A stretch of 37,510 bases of DNA from Chitinophagaceae bacterium (GCA_004322425.1 SCVJ01000053.1:1-37510), one strand, 5' to 3'; counted from the first letter of the stretch, positions 1-8,577 are shown. The notes: generated by a model not told the origin, from the sequence alone. Made by a program: numbers and translations.

Positions 1-8
1 AAACGATT

Positions 9-572
9 ATGAAAATACTATTCTGGCTTTACAAGTCGAGAGTAAACTCAAAAGGCACATCACCAGTTAAGATGAGAATTACAATAAACACGGACAGGAT
101 TAATTTCAGTACTTCTATTGAGGTGCCAAAAGAGAAATGGGATCAACAGGATCAACGGGTGCGTGGTATGGACGAATTAGCTATACAATATAATAATACC
201 CTTTCCACTCTTAGGTCTTTAGCTTGGGACTACTACAACCAAAAACTACGTAATAAACAACCCGTGACAGCTGAAATCTTAAAAACTGAGATACTCGGTA
301 ATGATAAACCTAATTATACGCTCCTAGATGCAATTAATTTTCAGATCGCTAACTTAACTGCAAGGGTTGGGAACGATGTTTCAATAAATACAGTTAAAAA
401 GTACATGACGATTAAAACAAAAGTAGTTGATTATGTAAACAGCAAACTAAAACGCAACGATTGCTATCTACGAGAACTATCTAATAAGTTCATTTTTGAT
501 TTTAATACTTACTTAAGAATCGATTGCAAACTATCTCATAATGCCGTTGCTAAAAATATGCAACAATTTTGA
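9..572 (+). pseudogene. Truncated Bacteroidota-type tyrosine recombinase (N-terminal part only)
   Basis: The 187-residue product matches the N-terminal half of Bacteroidota phage/transposon integrases: an arm-type DNA-binding domain at about residues 1-90 (opening MKILFWLYKSRVN, with the typical KEKWD segment near residue 40) followed by the start of the SAM-like core-binding domain (about 105-187). Family members are usually near 400 residues and carry the catalytic R-H-R-Y set in the C-terminal half; none of that is here. Reading ends at a TGA after KNMQQF, where homologues normally continue, and the same frame downstream holds several more stops and no recognisable catalytic motif, so this is a disrupted or recombined remnant and not a single nonsense mutation. 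It is probably a scar of a mobile element and would not be an active recombinase. Nothing in 573-757 is recognisable. Confidence 0.75.
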
Positions 573-757
573 AGGCTAATCATTGCATCTTCTTCAAGTT
601 AATTCTTTGAAATACGAAGTGAAGGATAAAGTTTGAACTATTCTATCTGACGCTATCTTTAGATACAACAAGACCATCCTGTGGAATGCCGAGTAAAATA
701 CTCTTTTCGTTTATTAACGGCCTTAAATGCATAAATTGTAGCATGATATTATGTGAA

Positions 758-1264
758 ATGAAATCAGTACTACTTATTTGCATTATTGCCTGTTGGGCGC
801 TAATGCCATTGTATAGCTGCAATGATCAAAAGAAAAAGCCAGGCGAAGTTTTACACAATAAAATTTCCAGTATCAGCCTGGTTAATTTAAAGGGAGAAAA
901 GATAAACACAAGCCAGTTTGCCGGTAAAACAATTTTCATAAACTTCTGGGCTACATGGTGCAAACCCTGCTTGGAAGAAATGCCTTCCATTCAAAAAGCA
1001 ATGGAATTACTGAAAAATGAAGACATCGAATTTTTATTTGCATCAGAAGAAGATGTCGAACAGATTGACGCATTTAAAAGTGAACAGGGCTACAACTTTA
1101 ATTATGTACGCGTTGAAAACCTGGCAGAATTAAACATCATTGCATTGCCAACAACCTTTATCTTTAATCCAGGGGGCAAACTTGTTTTTTCCGAAATGGG
1201 TTACAAGAAATGGGATGAAAAAATTAATATTGACTTGATCTTAAATCTAGCAAAATCAAAATGA
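758..1264 (+). CDS. TlpA/ResA-like thioredoxin-fold lipoprotein
   Basis: A 168-residue periplasm-facing disulfide reductase of the TlpA/ResA type. The chosen ATG gives a clean lipoprotein signal: a hydrophobic stretch ending in LYSC with Cys21 as the lipidation site; a longer frame opening at 686 would put a non-signal stretch in front of it. The thioredoxin active site is WCKPC (Cys68, Cys71) inside FINFWATWCKPC, and a cis-proline loop ALPTT lies near residue 130. The gene overlaps the next one by four bases (ATGA), so the two are probably translationally coupled. By family, such proteins keep cysteines reduced in cytochrome c or metal-site maturation. Here the partner is most simply the adjacent cysteine-rich propeller protein, which is an inference from position only. 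Confidence 0.85.
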   Translation: MKSVLLICIIACWALMPLYSCNDQKKKPGEVLHNKISSISLVNLKGEKINTSQFAGKTIFINFWATWCKPCLEEMPSIQKAMELLKNEDIEFLFASEEDVEQIDAFKSEQGYNFNYVRVENLAELNIIALPTTFIFNPGGKLVFSEMGYKKWDEKINIDLILNLAKSK

Positions 1265-2466
1265 AAAAAATAATTTCAATAATAATTCTGACAGTATCAA
1301 TCATATCCTGCACAAATAATAATAAGGATAAGAAAACGGGATCTGCAGAAGCCAGGGAAATAGAATCCCCAGCATCAGATTCCTGTGCCGAACCATTCCT
1401 GTTTACAGATAAAAATGGATTGGTTCATTTATCCTGGATTGAGAAAATTGGAAAAGTAAGCAAGCTTAAATTTTCTTCTTTATCAAATGATCAATGGACA
1501 GAACCAAAAATCATTGCCTCCGGTAACAATTGGTTTGTAAACTGGGCCGACTATCCTGTAATAGCTGGAGATGGCAACGGAAACCTTATAGCACATTATT
1601 TAGAAAAAAGTACTCCGGGAAAATTCACCTATGATGTGAAGTATAAATTTTCATCAGATAAAGGAATCACATGGAGTGATCCTAAGATTTTACATAATGA
1701 TGGCAAGATGGCTGAGCATGGTTTTGTTTCCATGGTTCCATTTAACGAAAAATATTTCATATCATGGCTAGATGGGAGAAATGCACCAGCTAATGAAGGA
1801 GTCGGGCATGAAGGGCATCATAGAGAAATGACAATCCGCGGAGCAATCGTTTCAAAAGTTGGAGTAAAAGAAAATGAATGGGAATTGGATAGCCGTGTTT
1901 GTGATTGCTGTCAGACCAGTACTACAATTACAACAAACGGACCCATTGTAGTTTATAGAGACCGGTCTGCAGATGAGATCAGAGATATGTCAATTGTTCG
2001 CCTGGTAAATGGAAAGTGGACAGAACCCAAAATTATTTTTCCTGATCAGTGGAAAATTGCAGGTTGCCCAGTTAATGGACCCAGTGCAGATGCAATAGGA
2101 AATAGTTTAGTTATTGCATGGTTTTCTATGCCCGATAAAAATGGCCAGGTTAATCTTTTGTTTTCAGAAGATGGAGGAGAAACATTTAATAAACCGATCC
2201 GTATTGATGAAGGAAAAGCAATTGGTAGAGTGGATGTATTGATGCTGGATGAAAATTATGCAATGGTAAGTTGGATGGAAGGAGCGGTTATCAAAGCTGT
2301 CAGAGTAAATAAAAACGGAACGAAAGAAACTTCAATGATAATTGCTTCATCTACCGAATCAAGGTCAGGTGGGTTTCCACAAATGACCAGAGCCGGCAAT
2401 AAATTAATTTTTGCATGGACAGATTCAAAAGAAAAAAATATAAAAGTTGCAGAGCTGGTTTTATAG
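1261..2466 (+). CDS. BNR/sialidase-like beta-propeller lipoprotein with CDCC motif
   Basis: A 401-residue predicted lipoprotein (signal sequence with IISC, Cys17). The body looks like a six-bladed sialidase-type propeller: Asp-box motifs SSDKGITW (131-138) and SEDGGETF (302-309), plus repeated W-T-E-P-K-I strands near 79-84 and 253-258. It lacks an obvious sialidase arginine triad or FRIP motif, so sialidase activity is not supported. Features unusual for a sialidase are CDCC (214-217) followed by QTS, a His-rich GHEGHH (182-187), YRDRS (232-236) and GCPVNGP (268-274); these could form a metal or redox site. It overlaps the upstream TlpA-like gene by four bases. I recall similar CxCC propellers being annotated as sialidase-family proteins in other phyla, with function unknown. 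The 3' end faces mnmE with a 22-base gap. Confidence 0.75.
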   Translation: MKKIISIIILTVSIISCTNNNKDKKTGSAEAREIESPASDSCAEPFLFTDKNGLVHLSWIEKIGKVSKLKFSSLSNDQWTEPKIIASGNNWFVNWADYPVIAGDGNGNLIAHYLEKSTPGKFTYDVKYKFSSDKGITWSDPKILHNDGKMAEHGFVSMVPFNEKYFISWLDGRNAPANEGVGHEGHHREMTIRGAIVSKVGVKENEWELDSRVCDCCQTSTTITTNGPIVVYRDRSADEIRDMSIVRLVNGKWTEPKIIFPDQWKIAGCPVNGPSADAIGNSLVIAWFSMPDKNGQVNLLFSEDGGETFNKPIRIDEGKAIGRVDVLMLDENYAMVSWMEGAVIKAVRVNKNGTKETSMIIASSTESRSGGFPQMTRAGNKLIFAWTDSKEKNIKVAELVL

Positions 2467-2488
2467 ATTTATCGTTGATTATCGGCGT

Positions 2489-3877
2489 TTACTTTCCGAT
2501 ACAAAACTTGCTGAAGATAAAATCCAGCTGATCGTCGTTGGTAATTTCACCTGTAATCGTTCCTAAATAATACAAACATTTTCTAATATCAATGGCGAGT
2601 AAATCGCCGGTTAAATTTTCATTCAATCCCATAATAATTTCTTCCAATGATTGATTCAATTCATTCAAAGCATGAAAATGTCGAGCGTTGGTGATGATTG
2701 TGTTTTCTTGCAAGACTTGCCCAGATAATACCGCGTCAATCATTTTTTCTTTCAACACTTGAATGTGTTTGTTTTCTTTTGCCGCAATAAAAATGATGTT
2801 TTCAATTTTTGAATATTTTTCTCTTGCTTTGGATTCGGTTAGTTCGTCAATTTTATTGGCAACCAAAAAATAATTGATGTTTTCTTTTTCAAAATTCTCA
2901 ACTTGTAATTGTACATCGGCTTCCGATTCAGTTACCGCATCAAACAAATAAATAATTCGATCGGCCGATTTTATTTTTTCCCTGCTTTTTTCCACCCCTA
3001 ATTTTTCAATTACATCACTGGTATGCTGTCGAATACCGGCTGTATCTATTAATCGGAAAAGGATGCCGTCGATATTAATAACTTCTTCAATCGTATCTCT
3101 TGTGGTTCCTGCAATCTCACTGACAATGGCTCGGTTTTCATTTAATAAAGCATTTAGCAATGTTGATTTACCGGCATTTGGTTTTCCGATAATGGCAATG
3201 CTTACTCCATTTTTAATAACATTTCCCAACTGAAATGAATGTAAAAGTTGCTGAGTTGATTGTATCAATTGTTTTATCAAAGTATTCAATTGTGCTCTGT
3301 CGGCAAACGCAACATCCTCCTGACTAAAATCTAATTCTAATTCAATAAGTGCAGAAAATTTTATCAACTCTTCTCGCAACATTTTTAAGTCGGCAGAAAA
3401 TCCTCCACGAATATTATTTAGCGCTGTTTTATGTGACGCTTTTGTATTGGAAGCTATTAAATCAGCAACCGCTTCTGCTTGAGTTAAATCTAATTTACCA
3501 TTCAAAAAAGCCCTTTGTGTAAATTCTCCCGGCTTTGCCAATCGAGCTCCTTTACGGATACATGCATCAATAACTTGTTGCTGAATAAATGGTGAACCGT
3601 GTGTACTAAATTCTACACTATTTTCTCCCGTATAACTTTTGGGGGCTATAAAAACTGATGCCACCACTTCATCCAAAACAGTATTTCCTTCTTTTAATAA
3701 TCCTACATGCAAAGTATGTGTAGGAACTTGTGTTAAATTTTTTGAGGGGAATAATGCTGCAGCAATCTCAATAGCTCTTTCGCCGGTTAAACGAATAACA
3801 CCAATGGCCCCAATGCCTGGCGGTGTTGCTAAAGCAACAATCGTGTCATTCCAGCCCATTAATTTTTCTTGCATCAT
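2489..3877 (-). CDS. mnmE: tRNA uridine-5-carboxymethylaminomethyl modification GTPase MnmE
   Basis: MnmE works with MnmG to build the cmnm5 group on the wobble uridine (U34) of certain tRNAs, using a tetrahydrofolate one-carbon unit. At 462 residues it has the family's normal length. The N-terminal folate-binding domain opens with NDTIVALATPPGIGAIG; the G domain has GKPNAGKS (231-238), TTRDT (258-262), DTAG (278-281) and NKID; and the protein ends in FCIGK with the conserved catalytic cysteine (Cys459). Three nearby ATGs are possible (3877, 3874, 3859); the last, giving MGWNDTIVA, resembles many homologues most. It lies downstream of the tonB terminator, which ends about 10 bases before the start, so its promoter may sit within the end of tonB. 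Confidence 0.95.
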   Translation of the reverse strand: MMQEKLMGWNDTIVALATPPGIGAIGVIRLTGERAIEIAAALFPSKNLTQVPTHTLHVGLLKEGNTVLDEVVASVFIAPKSYTGENSVEFSTHGSPFIQQQVIDACIRKGARLAKPGEFTQRAFLNGKLDLTQAEAVADLIASNTKASHKTALNNIRGGFSADLKMLREELIKFSALIELELDFSQEDVAFADRAQLNTLIKQLIQSTQQLLHSFQLGNVIKNGVSIAIIGKPNAGKSTLLNALLNENRAIVSEIAGTTRDTIEEVINIDGILFRLIDTAGIRQHTSDVIEKLGVEKSREKIKSADRIIYLFDAVTESEADVQLQVENFEKENINYFLVANKIDELTESKAREKYSKIENIIFIAAKENKHIQVLKEKMIDAVLSGQVLQENTIITNARHFHALNELNQSLEEIIMGLNENLTGDLLAIDIRKCLYYLGTITGEITNDDQLDFIFSKFCIGK

Positions 3878-3888
3878 TTATCAAAAGT

Positions 3889-3919
3889 AAAAATCCCTTC
3901 CGAATATTCGAAAGGGATT
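3889..3919 (-). terminator. Intrinsic terminator of the exbB-exbD-exbD-tonB cluster
   Basis: Perfect 8-bp arms AATCCCTT/AAGGGATT enclose an additional CGAATATTCG palindrome. On the minus strand the stem is followed by TTTTTAC and further T-rich sequence. It lies 23 bases after the tonB stop and just before mnmE. Confidence 0.7.
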
Positions 3920-3942
3920 CAGTCTGTTTTAAAAAATATTTT

Positions 3943-4761
3943 TTATTCGGGCGTTACAACAAACGATATCGGTTGCTTGCGGTATGCTTTTACTGCACGA
4001 CCATTTTGAATAGCGGGCACCCATTTTGGACCTCTTTTAATTACTCGCAATGCTTCTTCTTCCATTCCGTATCCTTTATCGCTCAATGCTTTTACATCAC
4101 TAATATTTCCTTCTTTATCTACAATGAATTGAATGATGACGGTGTGAATTCCTTCGGGAGCACCATTTTCTACAGGCGTACCAGCATCTAAATTTCTAAT
4201 TAAATAATTTTTCCAAGCTTTCTCGCCACCGGTAAATTGGGCTTCCACTTCTACTTTTTCAAAAATTTTATTTTCGTCATCTTCTTTCTTTTCTTCAATT
4301 ACTTGTTTGCCTTCGTCAACTATTCCCATATCTTTTTCACCTTCTTGATTGATGACATCAATTTTAGTGTCTTCCAATTTTTCTTGCTCTGGTGGAATAT
4401 CCTCTTTTTTTACTTCCTCATCCGGTACAACTTTTGGAGGAGTAAATTTGGCCATTTCCACTTTAGGAGGTTCTTGCTTGGGAGGAGGCGGTGGCGGTGG
4501 TTCAGGTTTTTTTTCTTCTTCCTGATCAATTTGAGAAAGTACTACTTCTTTAACTTCAATTCTGCCTGAATTTTTATTGAGTGTATTCGCTAATAAAGAA
4601 CCACCCAATATTAATAAAGTAACGGCAGTAGTCCATAATAATGCTGTTTTTAGTCTTTTGTTATAAGTCTTGCGAAGCTCATAAGCTCCATATAGTTTGT
4701 TTCTTTTTTCAAAAACAATATCTAATATGTCGCTCGAAAGAATTTTATTTATTTCCATCAT
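3943..4761 (-). CDS. tonB: TonB energy-transduction protein
   Basis: TonB carries proton-motive energy from the ExbB/ExbD motor to outer-membrane receptors such as SusC proteins. The 272-residue protein has a cytoplasmic N-terminus containing YGAYELRK, as is common in Bacteroidota TonB, one membrane helix at about 39-60, a periplasm-spanning region rich in Pro, Glu and Lys (about 80-130, including PEPPPPPPPKQEPP), and a C-terminal TonB domain (about 185-272) with IIQFIVDKEGNISDV and GPKWVPAIQNG. It is the last gene of an operon, 50 bases after exbD and followed by a hairpin terminator. Two adjacent ATGs (4761 and 4758) are possible starts. Confidence 0.93.
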   Translation of the reverse strand: MMEINKILSSDILDIVFEKRNKLYGAYELRKTYNKRLKTALLWTTAVTLLILGGSLLANTLNKNSGRIEVKEVVLSQIDQEEEKKPEPPPPPPPKQEPPKVEMAKFTPPKVVPDEEVKKEDIPPEQEKLEDTKIDVINQEGEKDMGIVDEGKQVIEEKKEDDENKIFEKVEVEAQFTGGEKAWKNYLIRNLDAGTPVENGAPEGIHTVIIQFIVDKEGNISDVKALSDKGYGMEEEALRVIKRGPKWVPAIQNGRAVKAYRKQPISFVVTPE

Positions 4762-4811
4762 TTCTCATTTAATAATTTGATGCAAAAAATGCAATCAAAA
4801 AAAACCAATGT

Positions 4812-5429
4812 CTAATTTATTCCTGCCGATGCTTCAGTTAATTTTATTAAAGCAATTTCATCTTTAAACAAATCCACCATTGCAAATCGCTTAATTTCAT
4901 TAATGGTCATTTCGTCCAAAATATCTACTGTGTTTTTAAAGGTGGCTCCAGTATCAGGTTTAATAATTATCATTAAATCCTGATCGAGACAGTATGTTTT
5001 ATCACCGCCGTGTTTTATCCATACTTCTTGACATTTGCTATCGTGCTGATGATTTTTTATTACTTCCTTTTTCTTATTTATGACGATATCACGAATACCT
5101 TTAAACGTGGTTGTTTTGAAATTCGAAGCGTCCGGTTTTAATTCTCCTTCGTAATAATAAACCTGATCTTTTTTTCCCAGCATAATGGTTAAAGCCCCGG
5201 ATTGCTTTACTTTATTTTGTTCTTCTTTTTTATCGGTGTCTTTGGGCATAAATAAATCCATGGTTGTTGGGCTACTCATGGTGGTTGTAAAAATGAAAAA
5301 AGTAATGAGCAAAAATCCAAGATCCACCATGGGGGTCATGTCAACTCGAGTAGAAAGCTTTTTTGCTTTTTTTACCCCAGGCCCTTTCTTATGACTACCA
5401 CCATCACTACTAGTATCTATACTTGACAT
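4812..5429 (-). CDS. exbD: ExbD/TolR-type biopolymer transport protein (first of two; tonB-proximal)
   Basis: ExbD subunits form the rotor-like core of the ExbB/ExbD proton channel. The single membrane helix carries the signature VDMTPMVDLGFLLITFF; Asp36 matches the essential membrane aspartate of the family. At 205 residues it is longer than the usual 135-145, because of an enlarged periplasmic part and a Gly/Ser/Lys-rich N-terminal tail (1-28). The periplasmic region has two cysteines (133 and 147) around a charged His/Lys segment, which might form a disulfide. It sits 30 bases after the other exbD and 50 bases before tonB. Confidence 0.9.
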   Translation of the reverse strand: MSSIDTSSDGGSHKKGPGVKKAKKLSTRVDMTPMVDLGFLLITFFIFTTTMSSPTTMDLFMPKDTDKKEEQNKVKQSGALTIMLGKKDQVYYYEGELKPDASNFKTTTFKGIRDIVINKKKEVIKNHQHDSKCQEVWIKHGGDKTYCLDQDLMIIIKPDTGATFKNTVDILDEMTINEIKRFAMVDLFKDEIALIKLTEASAGIN

Positions 5430-5459
5430 AATTTAGTTTTAGATAATAATTAATTTTTT

Positions 5460-6116
5460 TTACTTGGTTTTTGCTTTCTTTCTAGTTTCCGCTAAAGGCG
5501 TTCCGTCGGGTGCATCTTCAAGCATAGTAATAAGATTAAACTTATGAATATCGTTCTTCTTGAAGGCATCCAATACCATTTTAAACGACGGATACTTGGC
5601 ATTATTATCACCCTTAACCATATAGTTTACTTTTTTACCGGCAAAGGCACTATTGGCATCTCTAATCCAATAAAAAAGTTCGCCACCCAAAGTATCTATT
5701 GGAATACCTGGTTGTCTTACTGATTTTTGATCATCAATCGGAATGGATAATAATTGTTTTAAGGAACTAAAAGAAACTCCCACTGCATGCATTTGAACAA
5801 AATTTTTCATCTCCGTTTCTGTCAACCCAAGTTTTCTTGAATCGCTGATATTTTTTATAACCTGATATTTCTGGATGGGATCTTTTTCCGCTAGCATGCT
5901 GAAAAATATTCTGCCCGAACTATCGAGTGTAATAAGAATGGCATCGTTTTCAGGAAGCGCTTTTGTTGATACCGAATTGGGTGTTTTTATTTCTACAGGC
6001 TCCGCAGGTTTAAACTTGGTAGCCATGATGAAAAATGTAAGAATCAAGAATGCCACATCCACAAATGGAGTCATATCCACATCGGTATTCTTTTTCGGTA
6101 TTTTAACACTAGGCAT
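5460..6116 (-). CDS. exbD: ExbD/TolR-type biopolymer transport protein (second; exbB-proximal)
   Basis: A 218-residue ExbD paralogue with a short N-terminus and the helix signature VDMTPFVDVAFLILTFF, in which Asp20 is the counterpart of the essential channel aspartate. The periplasmic domain is again much larger than in the Escherichia coli protein and differs from its neighbour: it has no cysteines and contains GIPIDTLGGELFYWIRDA, with a Lys-rich C-terminus. Two dissimilar exbD genes in tandem are typical of Bacteroidota Ton clusters and may form a hetero-oligomeric rotor. It lies 58 bases after exbB and 30 before the next exbD. Confidence 0.9.
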   Translation of the reverse strand: MPSVKIPKKNTDVDMTPFVDVAFLILTFFIMATKFKPAEPVEIKTPNSVSTKALPENDAILITLDSSGRIFFSMLAEKDPIQKYQVIKNISDSRKLGLTETEMKNFVQMHAVGVSFSSLKQLLSIPIDDQKSVRQPGIPIDTLGGELFYWIRDANSAFAGKKVNYMVKGDNNAKYPSFKMVLDAFKKNDIHKFNLITMLEDAPDGTPLAETRKKAKTK

Positions 6117-6174
6117 GTAAAATTATTTTAGTATTGAAGAATCACTTTTTCCATTTTTACAAAATAGTGCAGGC

Positions 6175-7032
6175 TTATTTATAAAGCGATGCAAAGCTTT
6201 GTGTCAGCGTAAAGCCAGACTCGTCAATACCATACGTAATAGAATCAATTCTAGTAGTAAACATATTGTACATAATTAAGGCAATGGCAGAAGTACCAAT
6301 ACCCAATGCTGTATTATATAATGCTTCAGAAATACCAACGGCAAGTTCAGTTGCTGCACCTGCACCACCACCGGCGTCACCTAATGCAGAGAATGAACGA
6401 ATCATACCTAATACCGTTCCTAATAAGGCAATTAACGTACCTACTGCAGTAATGGTAGAAAGAAAAACCAAATTCTTTTGTAGCATCGGTAACTCCAAAG
6501 CTGTAGCTTCTTCTACTTCTTTCTGAATAGCTATAACTTTTTGCTCCACATTTAATTCTGTATTAATAGTCATTTCTTTATAACGACGCAAACCTGAAAG
6601 CATTACATTAGCAACAGAACCACTTTGTTTGTTACACTCTGCTATAGCTGCATCCACATTCTTATTGGCTAGGTTGAATTGAACTTTACGAATTAATGAA
6701 GCAATAGATCCACCGCCCAATGCTTTACGAATAGTAAGATAACGCTCAATAGAAAAAGTAACCACCATAAAAAACATTCCAATCAAAAGTGGAACGATGA
6801 TACCACCTTCATAAATTGCATTTAATGCTCCTTTAGGTTTTTGATGGTGCGGCCAAAATCCACCAGCAGTGTCTGGGACATCGAAGCCGCTAGCAGCTCC
6901 AAAATAAAAACGCCAAACGGCGTAACCTGCTATCACACAAATAATGGGAGCCAGCCATGAAATTGAATTGCTGCTTTCTTTTGCTTGTACCGAAGTAGCA
7001 CTTAGAGATGCTGTTGGTTTAGTGTCAGCCAT
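6175..7032 (-). CDS. exbB: ExbB/MotA/TolQ-type proton channel protein
   Basis: ExbB forms the inner-membrane stator pentamer around ExbD. The 285-residue protein has the family's conserved C-terminal pair of helices: about 185-215, with STITAVGTLIALLGTVLGM, and about 230-265, with GISEALYNTALGIGTSAIA. The helix near 75-100 ends in ERYLTI. An extra hydrophobic segment at about 26-47 (SWLAPIICVIAGYAVW), preceded by a Ser/Thr-rich tail, is an N-terminal addition seen in Bacteroidota homologues. It is the first gene of the cluster, with a promoter-like sequence about 95 bases upstream. Confidence 0.93.
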   Translation of the reverse strand: MADTKPTASLSATSVQAKESSNSISWLAPIICVIAGYAVWRFYFGAASGFDVPDTAGGFWPHHQKPKGALNAIYEGGIIVPLLIGMFFMVVTFSIERYLTIRKALGGGSIASLIRKVQFNLANKNVDAAIAECNKQSGSVANVMLSGLRRYKEMTINTELNVEQKVIAIQKEVEEATALELPMLQKNLVFLSTITAVGTLIALLGTVLGMIRSFSALGDAGGGAGAATELAVGISEALYNTALGIGTSAIALIMYNMFTTRIDSITYGIDESGFTLTQSFASLYK

Positions 7033-7125
7033 GATCTTAGTTTTAATTTTTGTAGTTTTTAAAAAAAATATAGTATGGTTTCTATTTTGGGAAAATTGTA
7101 TCCAAAAATTTTACCACAAGGGGGG

Positions 7126-7154
7126 CAAATTACATGATTTTTATTCTTAACCAA
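7126..7154 (-). promoter_or_regulatory. Candidate promoter for exbB-exbD-exbD-tonB
   Basis: On the minus strand TTG (7154-7152) is followed after 19 bases by TAATTTG (7132-7126), close to the Bacteroidota -33/-7 pattern TTG-N19-21-TAnnTTTG but one base short in the -7 box. It would give a leader of nearly 90 bases before exbB. Confidence 0.4.
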
Positions 7155-7236
7155 CTTTTTTTTGAAAAAATTTTCCACTTCAAATTGTTAAGAAATAATT
7201 AATAGTAACTAATTTTTATACCTTTTAAAAAAGGGG

Positions 7237-8514
7237 TTATTCATATCGAAGCGCTTCGATGGGATTTAGCCTCCCAGCTTTAAGTGCGGGGTATAATCCT
7301 GCTAATAATCCAACAACTGTACAAATTACAATTCCGAGAATTACCCAATTCCAAGGAACCACAAACCCCGTATCAATAAGCAATGAAACGCCATTGCCGA
7401 ATAGAATTCCGAACACAATTCCAAATAAAGCACCCATTACACTAATGATAGTGGATTCTAACAAAAATTGATACCGTACTATTTTACTTTTACCGCCAAT
7501 GGCTTTTATCAATCCTACTTCTTTTGTCCGTTCTGATACTGCTACTAACATAATATTCATTAACCCAATGGCAGCGCCAATTAATGTAATTAATCCAATG
7601 ACGGTTGCAGAAATAGTAATAAATCCTATGGAGTTCATTGCTTTTTCAACCATACTATCATTTCGATCCAATACAAAATTATTTTCTTCGGTAGTTGTAA
7701 GCTTTCGAACAGCACGAAACAAACCTTCCGCCTCTCCACTGGCTTGATCCATTTGTAAAATATCGTCGGTTTTTACGGCTACCACATAAGAACTTCCAGA
7801 GTTAAATTGCCGATCCACATTTTTATAAGAAGTAATAACTCGATTATCCAAACTCATTCCAAACGAAGAGCCGCGGCTGGCCAATATTCCAATTACCCGA
7901 TAGGGTATATTTTGAACCCGAACAATTTCGTTTACGGCTTTATCGGGTTTCCCTCCAAATAATTTACTAGCTACATCGTTTCCTAAAAGGCATACATATC
8001 TTGCAGACTGTATATCAATAAGATTGATATTTCGTCCTCCTGCTAATTCAAAACCATTAAGTAGTAAATAGTTTTCATCAGCTCCAATTACAATAACATT
8101 GGGATTTGTTTTTTTAGTTTCAAAAGAAATTAAGGATTCACGATTGGCAAAAACCGATATACTTGATGATGAAGGAAATTTGAAATTTTCTTTAAACAAA
8201 TCGGCTTCATCAATGGTAATACGCTTTCCCATATTGGATTTTTTCTCTTTCTTTTTCCCACTCTTTTCTTTTTTCAATTCGTTATTGCCATCATTACCAA
8301 AGTGTATATTTCTTTCCTTATATCGAATGGTAAATCCATTGGCGCCCATGGTTGAGAAACTATCCGTAAATTTTTGATTAATGGCTTTTATAGAAGTGTT
8401 CACAAGTATCAACGCCATTATTCCCAAAGCAATTATAGCTACAGTTAATCCTGTACGTAATTTATTGCTTCGTACCGAACGATAGGAAATCAAAAACACA
8501 TCTATAAATCTCAT
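7237..8514 (-). CDS. MacB/FtsX-family ABC transporter permease
   Basis: A 425-residue permease of the MacB/LolCE type VII ABC superfamily. It has one N-terminal membrane helix (about 20-42, in SNKLRTGLTVAIIALGIMA), a periplasmic MacB_PCD-like domain, and the FtsX domain with three C-terminal helices (about 295-325, 350-375, 390-415); the segments SERTKEVGLIKAIGG and the ending PIEALRYE are diagnostic. These permeases couple an ATPase to mechanical transport or extraction of lipoproteins, peptides or antibiotics across the periplasm. No ATPase gene lies next to it, so its partner must be encoded elsewhere. A Lys-rich insertion (80-97, KKEKSGKKKEKK) near the start of the periplasmic domain is unusual. 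Substrate unknown. Confidence 0.88.
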   Translation of the reverse strand: MRFIDVFLISYRSVRSNKLRTGLTVAIIALGIMALILVNTSIKAINQKFTDSFSTMGANGFTIRYKERNIHFGNDGNNELKKEKSGKKKEKKSNMGKRITIDEADLFKENFKFPSSSSISVFANRESLISFETKKTNPNVIVIGADENYLLLNGFELAGGRNINLIDIQSARYVCLLGNDVASKLFGGKPDKAVNEIVRVQNIPYRVIGILASRGSSFGMSLDNRVITSYKNVDRQFNSGSSYVVAVKTDDILQMDQASGEAEGLFRAVRKLTTTEENNFVLDRNDSMVEKAMNSIGFITISATVIGLITLIGAAIGLMNIMLVAVSERTKEVGLIKAIGGKSKIVRYQFLLESTIISVMGALFGIVFGILFGNGVSLLIDTGFVVPWNWVILGIVICTVVGLLAGLYPALKAGRLNPIEALRYE

Positions 8515-8577
8515 AGGTACGAAATTACTAAAGCAATTTTATCTAATATGTTATTATTTGATAGTCGGAAAGTGCAT

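Noticed and set aside
573-757. Possible remains of the integrase catalytic domain
   Set aside because: All forward frames have stops and none shows the R, HxxR or Y motifs; nothing recognisable can be supported.
3823-4569. Plus-strand open frames opposite mnmE and tonB, rich in Phe and Arg
   Set aside because: They are antisense to well-recognised genes and reflect the Lys/Glu/Pro codons of TonB; no domain or start signal supports them.
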